From positions 3,818,001 through 3,882,000 of the forward strand of contig NC_091095.1 of NCBI RefSeq assembly GCF_024713975.1: a DNA stretch of 64,000 bases. Reading direction: 5' to 3'. This document shows, piece after piece, positions 47,654 to 60,700 of this stretch; the first letter of the stretch is position 1; every line of letters starts with the position of its first letter. The position numbers and the translations under genes were made by a program. Under the pieces are notes generated by a model that was not told the DNA's origin, searched no databases, and worked only from the letters and a program-made list of their open reading frames with translations. The DNA is from Paralichthys olivaceus. Lineage: Eukaryota; Chordata; Actinopteri; Pleuronectiformes; Paralichthyidae.

Positions 47654-49600
47654 CGTGTTGGGTTGTGCTTCAGTGCCACCTCTCTTGTTGTTTGTGCTGC
47701 TAACTAAGTTAAACAATATTAGAGTAAGTCTTTAAATATAATTCTTTGCTACTTATAAAGCCATCATTTTTAAGGAAACAAAATATAACAGATGATCGGA
47801 GGAGGACGTAACTACAGAGAGAGAAAGAGAGAAGCATGTTCACTGTGATAACTGTCTCGAACAAACAGCAACATGTTCCTTTGAGTCTTTCAGATAAAGT
47901 CACACACGAGCTCTGTCGGGCCTGGAGTGAAAGAATTCCTGTAGTTGTGAGGAGGTGGAGCGGCATCATTCGTCTCCCTGAGACCAGTGACCCACTTTGG
48001 TTCAGGTGTAATGTGACAGCTCCCCGACGGCCCCCCCCCCCCCCCCCTCCCATCGTCCCCCTCCCTGGCTCTGCGTTCTAACCCCCAGGAGGCATATCCA
48101 TGTCACGCTGCTGCACAGGTACTCCTCTGTCACAGGATCAGTGAGCTGCAACCTGCTCACTCTGCTTTTCCCACATTAAACCCGACAGATGCACATATTC
48201 ATATCACCTGTTAGTTTACAGCACCGTTATGTAAACTGTTCGTTTGTGCATCTCAACTCTATATATAAATAACTTTATATAAACTTAAACAGAAACCTGT
48301 GGAGATGCAGGCAGCCATGTTGAAACTGAGCTCACCGTTTCTCTGCACAGTCTCTCTCACCTTTAGTGCAAACGCCCTTAGGCAACGACTGAGTGTTGTC
48401 TTATCGTCTCTTATACACACACACACACACACACATACACCTGCACAGGTAAAAAACTCCCAACAAGAATAAAAAAGAGTCCCTTAGTTCAGTTTGCAGC
48501 ATTAATAATTTACAGCGGGACGGGTAGGGACTTTCAGTCACAGAATGAAAGTCCCGACTCTTCCCTTTGCATGGTACTGTGTGTGTTTGTGTGTGTGTTT
48601 GTGTGTGTGTTTGTGTGTCTTTTGGTGTCTGGTTGCAGCTCCACCCTCATCTTCACCACAGTCTGTCTCTGAACATTAATGTCTCTTTAAACAAATCAAA
48701 TCTAAATTCACGAGTTCTTAAAAAATAATAAATCATAAAGGACGTTTTCAGTCTCTCTCACCAGTCCACCAGTGGACGGGACAGAATGTCTTTTTTAGCA
48801 GCAGGAGTTTTTCCATGCATCTTTTTCATTTATACAAAGCAACGTTAGCATTTTGCATGTGTCTTTAAATCAGATGTAAACTGTGTCCCAGACAGGTTGT
48901 GAACCCAGACACTTTTTTTGGGATCTGGCTTTTAGTTGATATTTATTAAGATAAAGAAAGTATAAAGAAAAATCAACTTCTATTTTTAGAATTGGAAAGG
49001 CAGGTTGACATGGCAACAAAATTAACCAATGAATGTTGATGAATGTTAATGGATGTATTCACTCCACTGCGAGTCGTCCCAGTTCACGTAAAAATGTGTT
49101 GGTGTGTCACAAGTGCAAGTCCCTGTTTAATATTTAGTTCCTGTGGTCGATACCTGACTGACTTCCCCTTTTCTGATAATAAATGTATAAACATTTGAAC
49201 TTTAACTCAGTTAAAGAAGAGAAACTGTTGTTTTTATGTTCTCATATCTTATCTTATCTTATCTTATATTACTAACCTGTCTTCTCTGCAGCATCTGCTC
49301 ATTCAGGTGCAGAAAAAGAAAACTGTGTCACATGTGTTTCTTTTTTATCGTAGAGGACTGCAGGTCGACAATATTTATGGTTATTCATTTCAGTGGAGGT
49401 CAGTTGTTGTTTGCGCCGTCTCCATTATGTGGATGTTAACCTCGACCCGTCATCAACCTTGAGGCCGCTGAGCAGAGCAGACACCTCAGGGCCACACCCA
49501 AGCGTGAGAGCTTAACCTGTTCTGCTCTCTGCTCCATATGGGAACTATTTCATCCACAGTGTAGAAAGAAGCTTGAAAGAGGTTTGATGATAATTTAGCT

Positions 49601-49643
<43 letters not shown>

Positions 49644-50171
49644 AATCACAGCCAAGCCAAACTTATGACGTCTCAAACTTTAATGTGACGCTGAGCAGAA
49701 CAAGAAGCTGCATTTAGATGCAAATAGAAAGATGTTGAAATGAAATTTAAAATCGGGTTAATAGGTGAAGTTTTAATATAAATTTAGTTGCATGCACTAA
49801 TTTAACTGATTCAGTGTGTTTCAGTGTGTTTCAGTGTGTAATCAGCCCTGACAGTTTTTATCACAACCTTAATTTCCAGTAATATTAAGAGCAAAAACAA
49901 TGCCAGACGATTAGCCACACCCTGACCACCAGCAATTATCCTCATTACTCATCAGCACTTTTAATCCTTTTGCTAAATGAAAAACTTTCCTTTGAGCTGC
50001 AGACACACACACTGCGCATTGTCGGGGACGTTAAACAGAAGGTGCCAAGTATCAAACAAGATGAGACATCGCTTCAGACAGTTCAGACGCTTCTCCTCTT
50101 TCAAAGGCCTCTCAGATGAGCTGTCTGTACACGCCGTGCAGAGGTTTGAGTCAGAAATGCAACATGAAGAG

Positions 50172-50209
<38 letters not shown>

Positions 50210-52214
50210 GATCAGGGGATTTTAATTCAGGTCGGGTTAATAAACGGCATTCCTCCCTTGATTCCAGCCACTCACGCAGGTGTGTCAGTGGGTGTGGTGC
50301 CTGCATTCGCCCAGGAGGCTCCATCAGTTCGAGGGCAAGTCAGAAATGATCAGAGGGCGTTAAATATATTCATATTATTTGAAAGGTTATAACGGCTCCA
50401 GTCAAGCAGGCCAACAGGTGCAGTCTCCCGGCTGTGGTATTTTTTAATAAGACTATGTTGGTTTTGAATTTTCAGAATCTGTTTGCTCTTTGTAGCATCG
50501 TAATAAAAAAAAGTTATTTATACAAATTCAAAAAGCGACATCAGGGTGAGGGTCTCGATTATTGTTAATCTGAAAACTAAATCTCTTGTAAACACGGCCT
50601 CACATTTTATCAGGTTCTAAGAAACAAACCCACCAAGTTTGAATGGAAAACTATAAATACAGAAACACTTATAAAGCAAAAATTACAACGTTAAAAAAGA
50701 ACACCTGATACATTTCTTTACCGTCTAACGTCAAAATCGGTGACATTTAGCATCATTAGCAGTTTTTTGAGAAGTTTTGGCGTCCACACATTTTTTTTAG
50801 CTCTGGTTGCGTCTCCACCCACCTCTGAGACAAACATCTGTCTCGAGGTGATTCATCATCTCCTCATCGACTTCGTCTGGCTGCTGCACAAAAGGATAAG
50901 AACAGTCATGATAAAAGCAGCTAATCTCCAGTGAAACCAAAACTATGAGTTACTATGAGTTAAGAGGTTTAAAGTCTCTGTAGAGCTGCAGCACTGAGGA
51001 TAGGTCAGTGTGGAGTCGTTTATTTGTTTGGTTATCAACTTTTTAATTCAATATACAAAAGGGAAAGTTCCTTATTTGTGGTGCAGCTGCATTGGAAGCT
51101 CTGGTATGTTTATGCAGGACTTTTCAGGGATTTTAATTCAGCTCTAACTGAGAAGCAGTGAAGACACAACAACAGGTCTCTGCAGCGTTCAGGGACCATG
51201 AGTGAAACCAAACAATAGAAAGTAGATGAAGCGTAAAAGTTATTATAACAAACAACTTTCTCATATCTGAAAGTTATCCAGATTTGAATGTAATTTAATC
51301 TTAATTTGAATTGAAGCGCTCGATCAAACTCCCCTTCAAGATTTTTAACGTTGATTCTCCTTCATGTTTTCATTTCCTGCCCCTGAGCCTTACAAATAAA
51401 AGAGCTTCTACACACAATCTCTACAATACCACAGAAACCATTGCAGCGTGCAAGCCGTATCCTGTCTGCAGTGATGAGGAATGAAAGGAGGTGGCTGAGG
51501 ATGGGAACACTAAGACTACGCCTCGGATACACGCCCTGGACTGATTTAACTCATTGAACCAGAGGGGGAAAAAATGTTCTTTTGCAGTTCTGAAGGATTT
51601 CTGTGCAGCAGTTCATGTATGTTACCCTCACAACCTTGTTTTCATTTTGACCTGCAGTCAAAGGTCCCGCACTAAATCATTGTCATGTAGACTCAAGAGT
51701 TCAAGTTCAACTGCACAGCTGCTGCAGATGAGAACTCTAAGTACAGCTTTTTAAAAATGTTGTTTTGGCAAAAGGTGCATATCTGCGAGTTTAAGAACAA
51801 GAAAAGGCGTGTTCTTGTAATGTGCCACGGGCAATAACACTATGCCAAGGTGGAACCTTTGCTCCATGAGAAAATATATTTGGGCAGTTTATTACCTGAG
51901 TGAATTACTCACAGAAAGACAAGCAGACACCAGCTCCAAGACAAATACAAGAGCAGAATCTCTCTCTCTGTTGTGTTCATCGTCATGTGAAGTATGAAGG
52001 GCAAAGGATTTCCCTGCACACAATGACCCTGCTCCAAGTCTGCACTTACAGGCCTGATGGAAAACAACTGTTTGCAAGAAATCATAAATCAAACAAACTC
52101 CATCATCAACTAGTTTGCAATCCTCTCTCTCGTATTTTCCCTCGTGCATGCTCACACAAATGACTCGCAAACACACACACACACGCTACATTCCTCAATA
52201 GCTGCAGAGTTTAA

Positions 52215-52265
52215 TGGGTGACAGGGTGGTGCAGGGACTCTGCCCACGAACTGCAGGTTCTGGGC
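52215..52265 (+). mobile_element. possible tRNA-derived SINE fragment
   Basis: GGTGGTGCAGGGACTCTGCC followed by CTGCAGGTTCTGGGCTCAAG recalls the promoter boxes of tRNA-derived SINEs. It is too short and degraded to be a tRNA gene. Confidence 0.25.
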
Positions 52266-53097
52266 TCAAGCTCTAAGCAGACACACGTTATTATTTTTTT
52301 TATCATCCTCATGATTTATGCCTCGACCTAAAAATATGCTTGTAAAGTGTGAGACCAGCAAAAACATGCTTCACCGTCAGAATTTCATTTTTATGATCTT
52401 TAAGTTTGGATTTTCTTTCTTCCTGATGCCTCTTCTCCTCCTCTCACTATCCAGAAATGAAGGAGGAGGTGAGAGACACAAAAGCAGAAAACTCCACCTT
52501 GATTCAAAAACAATTACAGAAACATTTGATTGTATAACCCATGATTTTTGCAGAAATTGCACATAATGAAAACAGATTCATTGCTGCTCTTGGTTTGGAG
52601 AAAAATGTCACCGCGGCATCACGATGTGGAAATTGTTGCCATTCATCATTTCATTGTGGTTTTGAATTTTGGTATTCAAATTGTTCGGGGCACTTCACTG
52701 TGTGTGCATTCTCCCAGTAAACATGTTTATTTATTTTATTCCATACTGCACTCATGATGCAATTATTTAAGTGTAAGAGAAAAAGAAAAATTCACCTTGC
52801 ACACAGTAAACCAGCTGCAAAGAACACATCAAAACTCTGTTGTTACTGTGACACAACATGAAAATCATTTAACAAAAAATGTGTTTAAACAGCAGAAGTT
52901 GAACTTGTCTTAACAACTTTTTTAACTCATTCAGTTTGAACCGTCCTCAATATGTGTGACTCCTGTCATAGTGAGCGATATTAATTTTCTCCTGGAGTCG
53001 GTGTCATTCAAAAGCAGCTGTCAAACTTGTTTTTCCTGCGAGTCACACCCATGAGCTGCAGGCGAGTGTTTAAGTAGTGTGTGTGTACATGTGCGCG

Positions 53098-53131
<34 letters not shown>

Positions 53132-53409
53132 TGGATGAGCAGGGTGTGTAGCCCAGGGAGAGAGCAAAGGTTTGATAAGTCCTGCAGACAACAGTGATGC
53201 AGCGCGTTGTTGGTTCTCTTTGAGATTCCACAGCGTGCATCACCTGCTCAGGTGCTCATCACCTGTGTGACAGTTTGCCTCAAGCTCCATTACAGCTGTC
53301 GTTTAGAGAGATAATCTGCTCAACACTGGAAACGTTAAGAGACCTTTCAACAAATCTAAACATGTATTTCAAGTTATATGACGATTGAATGTTCACACGT
53401 ATTTGTCTT

Positions 53410-54370
53410 TATGCACTTTATGTTGCAAAATGTCCTCAATTCCCTGTAAAATGTTCCAGAAACTCCATAATTCACTTGTATCGCAGCAGTTTGTCCCACC
53501 ACGGTTTCATGGTGAACCCAAAATACTTTTCTCTAAACTTTTCCAATAGACGCTTTCAAATAGTTCTCACCCTTGAAAAATGTCCAAACTTTGAAGAAGT
53601 CCAAAGACTAAACTTTGCCTCAAATGTCCAAATAGTCCTCTATCTCCAAAAATGTTCCAAATTATTCTAACTTTTATTTAATGTCAGAATGAACAAATTG
53701 TTCTCGCTCTCCAAAATGTCCACGATTTCAAGAAAGGACATAACTTTACACAGACTAACGCTTTTCAAGAAATTCTCACCATCTTGTCCTGCACAAAAAA
53801 AATCCACAATATCTTAACTTTTCAAGAAATGTCCTTAAACTTTATCAAAATGTCCTCACTTAAAGGTCCAGTGTGTAAGATTTAGGTGAAAGGGAACTAT
53901 TGGCAGAAATCTAAATTGTATGAATTGTAGTTTTCTTCACCCCAGAAAAGGTCCTTTATATTTAAATACTTTATATTTACATCGAGGGGACCCTCTCTAC
54001 GGAGGCCGCCATGTCTCAACTAAAGGCTGCAACAGGTTCTTTCTCATGTTTGGAAGGAGAGGGGGAGGGGAGGGGTGTTCAGCTGCAACATGACACTTCA
54101 ACACTAGATATCACTTAATTCTACACACTGCACCTTTAACTGAAATGCCCATATATTTGATCAATTAAAAAAAGTCTGATCCCTCATGTGTGCAAATAGT
54201 TCACTCTCCAAATAAAACCTTCACCTTTCAAATTGTTCTCACTTTTTACAAACTTTTCCAAAACGTCTGAACATGTCTTAAACTTTATCAACTAAAATGC
54301 CCATATATATTTAAAATGTCCTAACTTTTTAAAAGTTCATCACCCTCACTTTTCTATATTGTCCAACAAC
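53410..54370. repeat. degenerate AAATGTCC tandem array upstream of dsp
   Basis: Variants of AAATGTCC, AAATGTTCC and AAATGCCC recur every few tens of bases, joined by TTCTCAC and CTTTTCAAGAAATGTCC-like linkers. The array spans about 1 kb and is interrupted by element B at 53870-54139, on whose far side the same motifs continue. Units are too diverged for an exact period by eye. Confidence 0.6.
53870..54139 (+). mobile_element. element B copy 2, inserted in the AAATGTCC array
   Basis: The ends TTAAAGGTCCAGTGTGTAAG and CTACACACTGCACCTTTAA match the copy at 27077, again edged by TTAA. The interior matches over ATTTAGGTGAAAGGGAACTA and GAGGGGACCCTCTCTACGGA but is about 100 bases shorter. Confidence 0.75.
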
Positions 54371-54414
54371 TTTTACAACATTTGTAAAATGCACCAAACT
54401 TTTTCAAGTAGCAG

Positions 54415-54514
<100 letters not shown>

Positions 54515-54734
54515 GCTCCAGCTGATTTAGGAGGAGAACGTGGGGAGTGGTTTTTTGGCACAGACAGAGAGGTGTGGTCTCCAGCCTCCAAAACCGATCC
54601 GCCCCCCGCCGCAGCTCGCAGTCCGGCTCAGAGGGACCGAGGCACCAGGTGGAGAGACACACAGGAACCCGTCCTGCAGCGCCTCTCCTCCGCCTGCTCA
54701 CATCCACAGAGTCGCTGCCACCTCCACCGTCACG

Positions 54735-57700
54735 ATGAGTCATTACGGGTCCCAGCAGGGGCTCAGCATGAACCGCAGGGCCGGCTCCAAGAGCGACCTG
54801 TCCGGCCCGGGGACCTACAGTTACGCACGGAGCGAGGTGGTGCACGGAGGCGGTAATGGATACGACCCTTACATGGACGGATACAAAAGCCTTTCCTACT
54901 CGAAGACCACTAAAGCTGTCAGCGGGGGCGGCATGACGAGCGCGACCATGGGCGGTAGGGGAAGCGGCATGATGAGCGGCATGGGAGGCGGCATGATGAG
55001 CTGCACGGCAGGCGGCGTGATGAGCGGCATGGGAGGCGGCATGATGAGCGGCACGATGAGCGGCGTGGGAGGCGGCATGGTGTGCGGAATGAGGTATGAA
55101 TTCATTTTGTGAGACTTTTCTTTGTGCTTTCTTTTCTTCCACCTGTCGCTCTCACCCGTGCTGCAGGAGGAGTCACGTCACTGTGAGCAGCTGCTTGATA
55201 TGAAATATTTATCACGGACTTGTGTTTCTGTCCTGCAAACCCTGAGTCAAACCACCACGACACAAAGTTCTCAGCATTTGCATTCTAAACATTTAATTCA
55301 CCAAACCAATGCACGAGGGTGTTTGCAGGGAGGTCTGCAGGTTTTTTATTTTTTTATTTCTGCAGATTGCTCCAAGTAACTGTTTGATTGTTTGAGAGTG
55401 TTTCCTATTGTGCATTCATAATGTGTTTATTAAAGGCGGCACCACATCACCTTACCCCTGAATTACGCAACGGATTATTCGCCGTGATAATGAAACAGTG
55501 CTGCTTTGTAATTAATGCCCTAATGACTTTCATCTCGAGAATCATAAATCAGGTTGTTCTCTGCACAACAGCTCCTCTGTCTGATTTACAGCTCACATTC
55601 AGCTGCTGCAGCTCCACACCCACTCTTTATTCACTTCCAACAACAATCAGCACAGATTCTTAAATGTGACTGTGGTACTGAGGGGAGAGAGAGAGAAACT
55701 CCATCCAGGGTTGTTTGACATTAAAATAAATCATTTTGATCCAGGTGAGAAAAGAGAACGATAGAAGAGGAGGCAGATAAGTTCTTGGATCCAGTAGAAA
55801 CTTGTTTAGAGAAAAAGTCGACTCGTTGCTGAGGAGTTTCTGTTATTTTGCATCTATATGAAGCTGGATTGATAAATCGACAGGACCGATACAGTTGTTA
55901 GTGTTAAACAACATTCTCATCATCCTCTCATTGTGACCACAATATGTTTGATGCAAAATAAATAAGTTTATGGATGTTTTTACCCATTTTCCATTGATGT
56001 GTTTTGCATTAAAATCCCTGCATATCCACTTATCACTATCTATTAATTCTCAAATACTGAAAACCAGAGCAGGTTCATACTGTATGTACCAACTTTACTG
56101 TTCTATTAACTTTTTCAAGTGCAAGATGCCATAAATTATTGTAAACCAGGGCCAAATGCAGATACTAAAATAAACTACATTTTATTCCTGGATGTCAAAC
56201 AAAGCTTTTGCACATGAATCCCACAATACAACTCAAAATAAAAGCTCATTTGGACTTTTATAAATGACAGATAAACTCCTTGTTCTCATCCAGGGGTCAT
56301 GTAACCTAAATATTTTGTGGCAGGATCACAAGAAAAGTCATGTTTTCAGGCCAGCTGAAAATATTCACAGACAGAAACTGATCCCATCGGTTTGTTTTAC
56401 AGTGAAAAAGGTGATTGGTGATGATTCATGATGGTGATGAGTTTACTCTGCTGCCCCCTACAGTGGCTCCAACCTCAGTGCCATCCACCAGAGGGCCATG
56501 AACCTGCAGGTCCAGTGCCAGGAGTACCTGAAGAATGCCGAATACGCCCTTCAGTCTGTGAGTCAAGAACAATCCTGTAGCAACTTAAAAGCTCGTTCAG
56601 GTGGTTTTTATTTCACGATAAAGTTGTAAACAGCTGTGCGGCTTCTCCTCTGGTGCAGGAACCATGACCAGGACGTGGAGTGGTTCAGTGAAAGTGTGTG
56701 TGTGTGTGTGAGAATGAGAACATGTCACCAAAACCAGGCTGCTGATAAAATAATTTTGTTTATTTCTCTCTTGAATCTGAAACGTCCCAGAGCAGCATTT
56801 CAACTGTCAGTGATTGATTCATCGTGTCAGAGCGAGTTCTGCACAGATTGAAGTCGCAGCACACACAGAAACCTCCTTGGCTTCGTGTTGAGCAACATCT
56901 CGTGCAAATTATTTATCTCTGGTTTTATTCTTGGCAGAAGTGGGCGTGTGATTTATCGGCCTGTTGACTTGTAACGCTTAGATTTGACCTGATCTCCTCG
57001 CAACTGTGTGACTCTAGTTAATTGAAATGTGTGAAATTCTGAGGAGCGCCTTCATCTCATCCCTCTGACAGACATGGACTCATCAGGTTTCACGTCTTTG
57101 TCATGGAGTTTCTTATTTCTTTGAAAAAGTAAAAGCACTGCATTTGCTTAACTAAGCAAAGATAAGTTTCCCGACTGCACAAGGAAAAATGTCAACCATG
57201 CGTTTTTCACTTCTTCAATTTTAATTGCGTGGGAGAAAGTAAAACAAAAACTTGGAAGCAGTCAGTCAGTCTTCTTTATCGACTTTGAACTGAGCTGATG
57301 GACAAACAGTTCTATGAAATTGGATAAATGCCATCAACAGTGTGCAGGAATTTCTTATAAAACTTCTCGATATACTATAGACTGAAAACCAGATGTGCAC
57401 TTTGCTTTTCTCTCTCTCTCTCTCTCTGCACAGCAGTTTATGTGCAACTCTTTCTGTTGCTTTGGTTTGTGAAAAATGTCCTTTGATTATTTCAACATTT
57501 TCAATACAGGGACAAATAAAGAATCTATCTGTCAAGATGCAGGTTAATTCCTCTATTTTCTTAATTTTCCTTCACACGCTGTGTTTCGGTCCTGCAGGGC
57601 AACGCTCCGGGCGATGCAGAGGGATACATGATGATGGCCAAAGAGACGATCGAGCAGCTGAAGACCTGTGCGATGGACCTGAGACAAATGGGACAACCGA

Positions 57701-60700
57701 ACGACAACGTAGTGAGGAGGTAAGAATGGCTCATCGTCTCTGTCTTTTCTGATTTCGCTGTTTTTGTATCCCCTCTTGCCAAATGTCCCTTCTCTCTTCC
57801 CGTTGCGTAGCTTGGAGCAGTGTAAGGACCAGCTGAAGGGCGTCCACATGGTCATGGCCGGCTCCATGAAAAGGAGACGCAGCACCAGGGGGAGCTCCGG
57901 AGGCTGGGAGGAGCCCGGGAGGAGCTACCATGATGCTATCGCCTGGATCTCACAGCAGAAGGTGTGTGAGCGCTGACGCACAAACACAAAAACACAACTA
58001 CAACGTTACTCCAGCCAAGACATTCTCAAACTTTTGTCTCGCAGCTCCTCCTTCAGAAAAGGAAAAAAAAGTTGTCCCCCCCCCCCACTCCCCACAATTA
58101 ATTAAAATAAAGCTTAAAGTGACTCAGACTCAGTAAACCAGAGCACAGTGCACACAGAGTTTACACGGGAAGGAATTCCTCCTCAGACTTTGGATTAAAG
58201 TTGAGCCTGATATTAACAACAATGCATTTATTACACTTTGACAGTTACACAGTTAAAATTAACGCTACCAGGAGAAGAGCTGAATTTTAAATTAAGACTT
58301 GTTTTGAGTCTAAACCAGTTTCCTGAAATGTGGTGCAAAAAGAAGAATTCATGATGTGCCGTGTTTCTCTGCCTCCACCTGCTGGTGTAAGTCCTTTTAA
58401 TTGATGGTTATAAAACTGAAACCAGTAAAGAACTCCAACTTGAGGGTTGTTGTGAATCTGTTTTCTGCTGAATTCATTTATTCAACTTTTTTTTTTTGCG
58501 TCTGTTGTGTTTCAGCGTCTGATTGAAACTTCTCCTTGGGGAGACGACGCTGCCGCCATCGAGCAGCAGAAAGCGAATCACCAGAGGTTTCACAATTCCA
58601 TCCAGCGGAGCACCGAGGTGGACCGAGCCAGAGACGACCTGGTGGGTTTTTATTTTTGGGATAAATCAAAGAACAACTGATCATGTTTTAATGGATTTTT
58701 GTGCCTCAGCTTTTTCTATATTTATCTCACTACATCGATGCTGTTCTCCTCCCACAGCTTAAAAAAGGAGATAAAGGAAATCTTCACGCTCTGGAGCAGG
58801 AGTGGGACAGTCTCCAGGTGAATGGCGCAAAATACTCATCGCTCCCTGCTCTGTATCTCCAGATAAACTGTCGCCTCTTTATTTAAACTCTCGCTCTCTC
58901 CTCCAGCAAGTGTCGTTTGGTCGGACGCAGCAGCTGCAAGATCTGCAGCAGATCATCCAGGAGATCTCCAAAGAGATCATGTGGGTGAACGACAGGGAGG
59001 AGGAGGAGCTGGTGTTTGACTGGGGAGACAAGAACATCGAACAGTACATCCCCAAGAAGCAGGAGAGCTACTCTGTGAGTAAAAAGAGTCCATGTTTTAA
59101 TTTCAGTCTTTCATTCAGGTCGATGAACGTTCTTGGGAATCCTCCAGGGCCTAAGTGACACTAATGCTTTTTTATGAGGTTAATCTGAATCTCATATGGG
59201 AGCAATCATGTGTGGTGGATTAGGTTTTGGCAGCTGCAGTCAGTCAGACGCCACAGAGCGTTCCTCCGGCTGCATCCCTGTAATTTTTTATATCCCCAAT
59301 GATGTCTGAACTTTCTCTTATATAACAGCAACTGATGAGCGCTCTGGAGGAAAAAGAAAAGTACCTGAATAAGCTGAAGGCCAAGGTGGACACACTCCTG
59401 AGTAACGACCACCCGGCCTCAGACAAGATCGAGGTGCGGACACATCAGTGAAGAAAACACAGTGTTTACATTCATTTAGAGGTGTGCCTGGTTTTTTTCT
59501 TATATATAAATGTAGTTTTCTTGCTTTTGTTTTCCAGGCGTACAAAGACACCCTGCAGACTCAGTGGAGTTGGCTCCTTCAGATCACTAAATGCATCGAT
59601 ACTCATCTGAAGGAAAATGCTGCTTACTGCCAGGTAACACGAGCGAAACACACAGCGGAACTACGTCGACTAGATTTTCATTTAATTGAGCCGCACAAAA
59701 TTATACACCCTCATAAATATAAGTCCCCTGAATATATCTTTCATCAAGATCCATGAATCCTGGGAAAATGGTGAAAATGTAGAAAAATCACAAAATTCCT
59801 AGATTCTCTGACTTCTACCAAGGGAGAACCTTTCAGTTGTTTTTGTGTATTCCTGCTCAAAAACGTACAATTATAAATATAAATGAAGGGACTCTGCTCT
59901 CTCCTTACAACCTAATGATCTCTTCTTATCCTATCAGCTGAGAAAACAACACATTATACAGCCCAGCACCTTCCACGGGTCCCTGCTGACCTGAACAATG
60001 TGTGTTTGTTGAACAGTTCTTTAAAGAGGCCAATGAGACGTACGCCGATCTGCAGAAGGATCATGAGAGTGTTCGGAAGAAGTTCACCTGTGACAAGAAG
60101 ACGTCTCTGGAGAACCTGCAGGAGCTCCTCGTGAGCCTGGAGGTGATGACAACACATCAGCTGGACTTTCTGAGCAGGACAGAGCAGGGAACTGAAGCGT
60201 GCACGAGACCTCCTGAGTGTAGAGAAACTGTAGAGCTGCTCCTCTAACTCCATGTCAACAGATCTCTGAGTTATTATTGAGACTTTTACTACATAATAGT
60301 TTATTCTATCTATCTTCATTCTATTGTGTCTGCTCAAGGTCACTGGCATATCATGTTTAATTTTTCTATTCAAGTATTCCTTACTGTACTTCTTTTTACT
60401 TCTGTTTTAATAAGCTACAGTTGGAAACGAACTTGTTTTTTTAAACCTGTCTCCAGAGGGAGAAGGAGAGGATCATGGAAAACAAGAGGCAGGTTCAACA
60501 TCTGGTCAGCAAGTCGAGGAGCATCGTGAGACTGAAACCCAGAAACCCAGAGGAGAAGAGCAGCGGCCAAGTCATTGTCAAGGCTCTGTGCGACTTCAAA
60601 CAAGACCAGGTCAGTTTCACATCATTTCACCGGCACAGATCCGATATTTGAAACCACTAGTTATCGTCTGGCCTCGAATGATAGATCCTCAAATGCATCA

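Larger units (their letters stand above)
46301..53400. other. divergent spacer between slc22a23 and dsp
   Basis: About 7 kb with no supported exon. It holds an ATT trinucleotide run (about 46560-46595), TG arrays (46693-46762, about 46825-46848, about 49605-49640, about 50177-50208), a CT run near 47050, a C run near 48030-48047, an ATCTT run near 49243-49265, and a reversed fragment of element A at 47585-47653. Confidence 0.5.
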
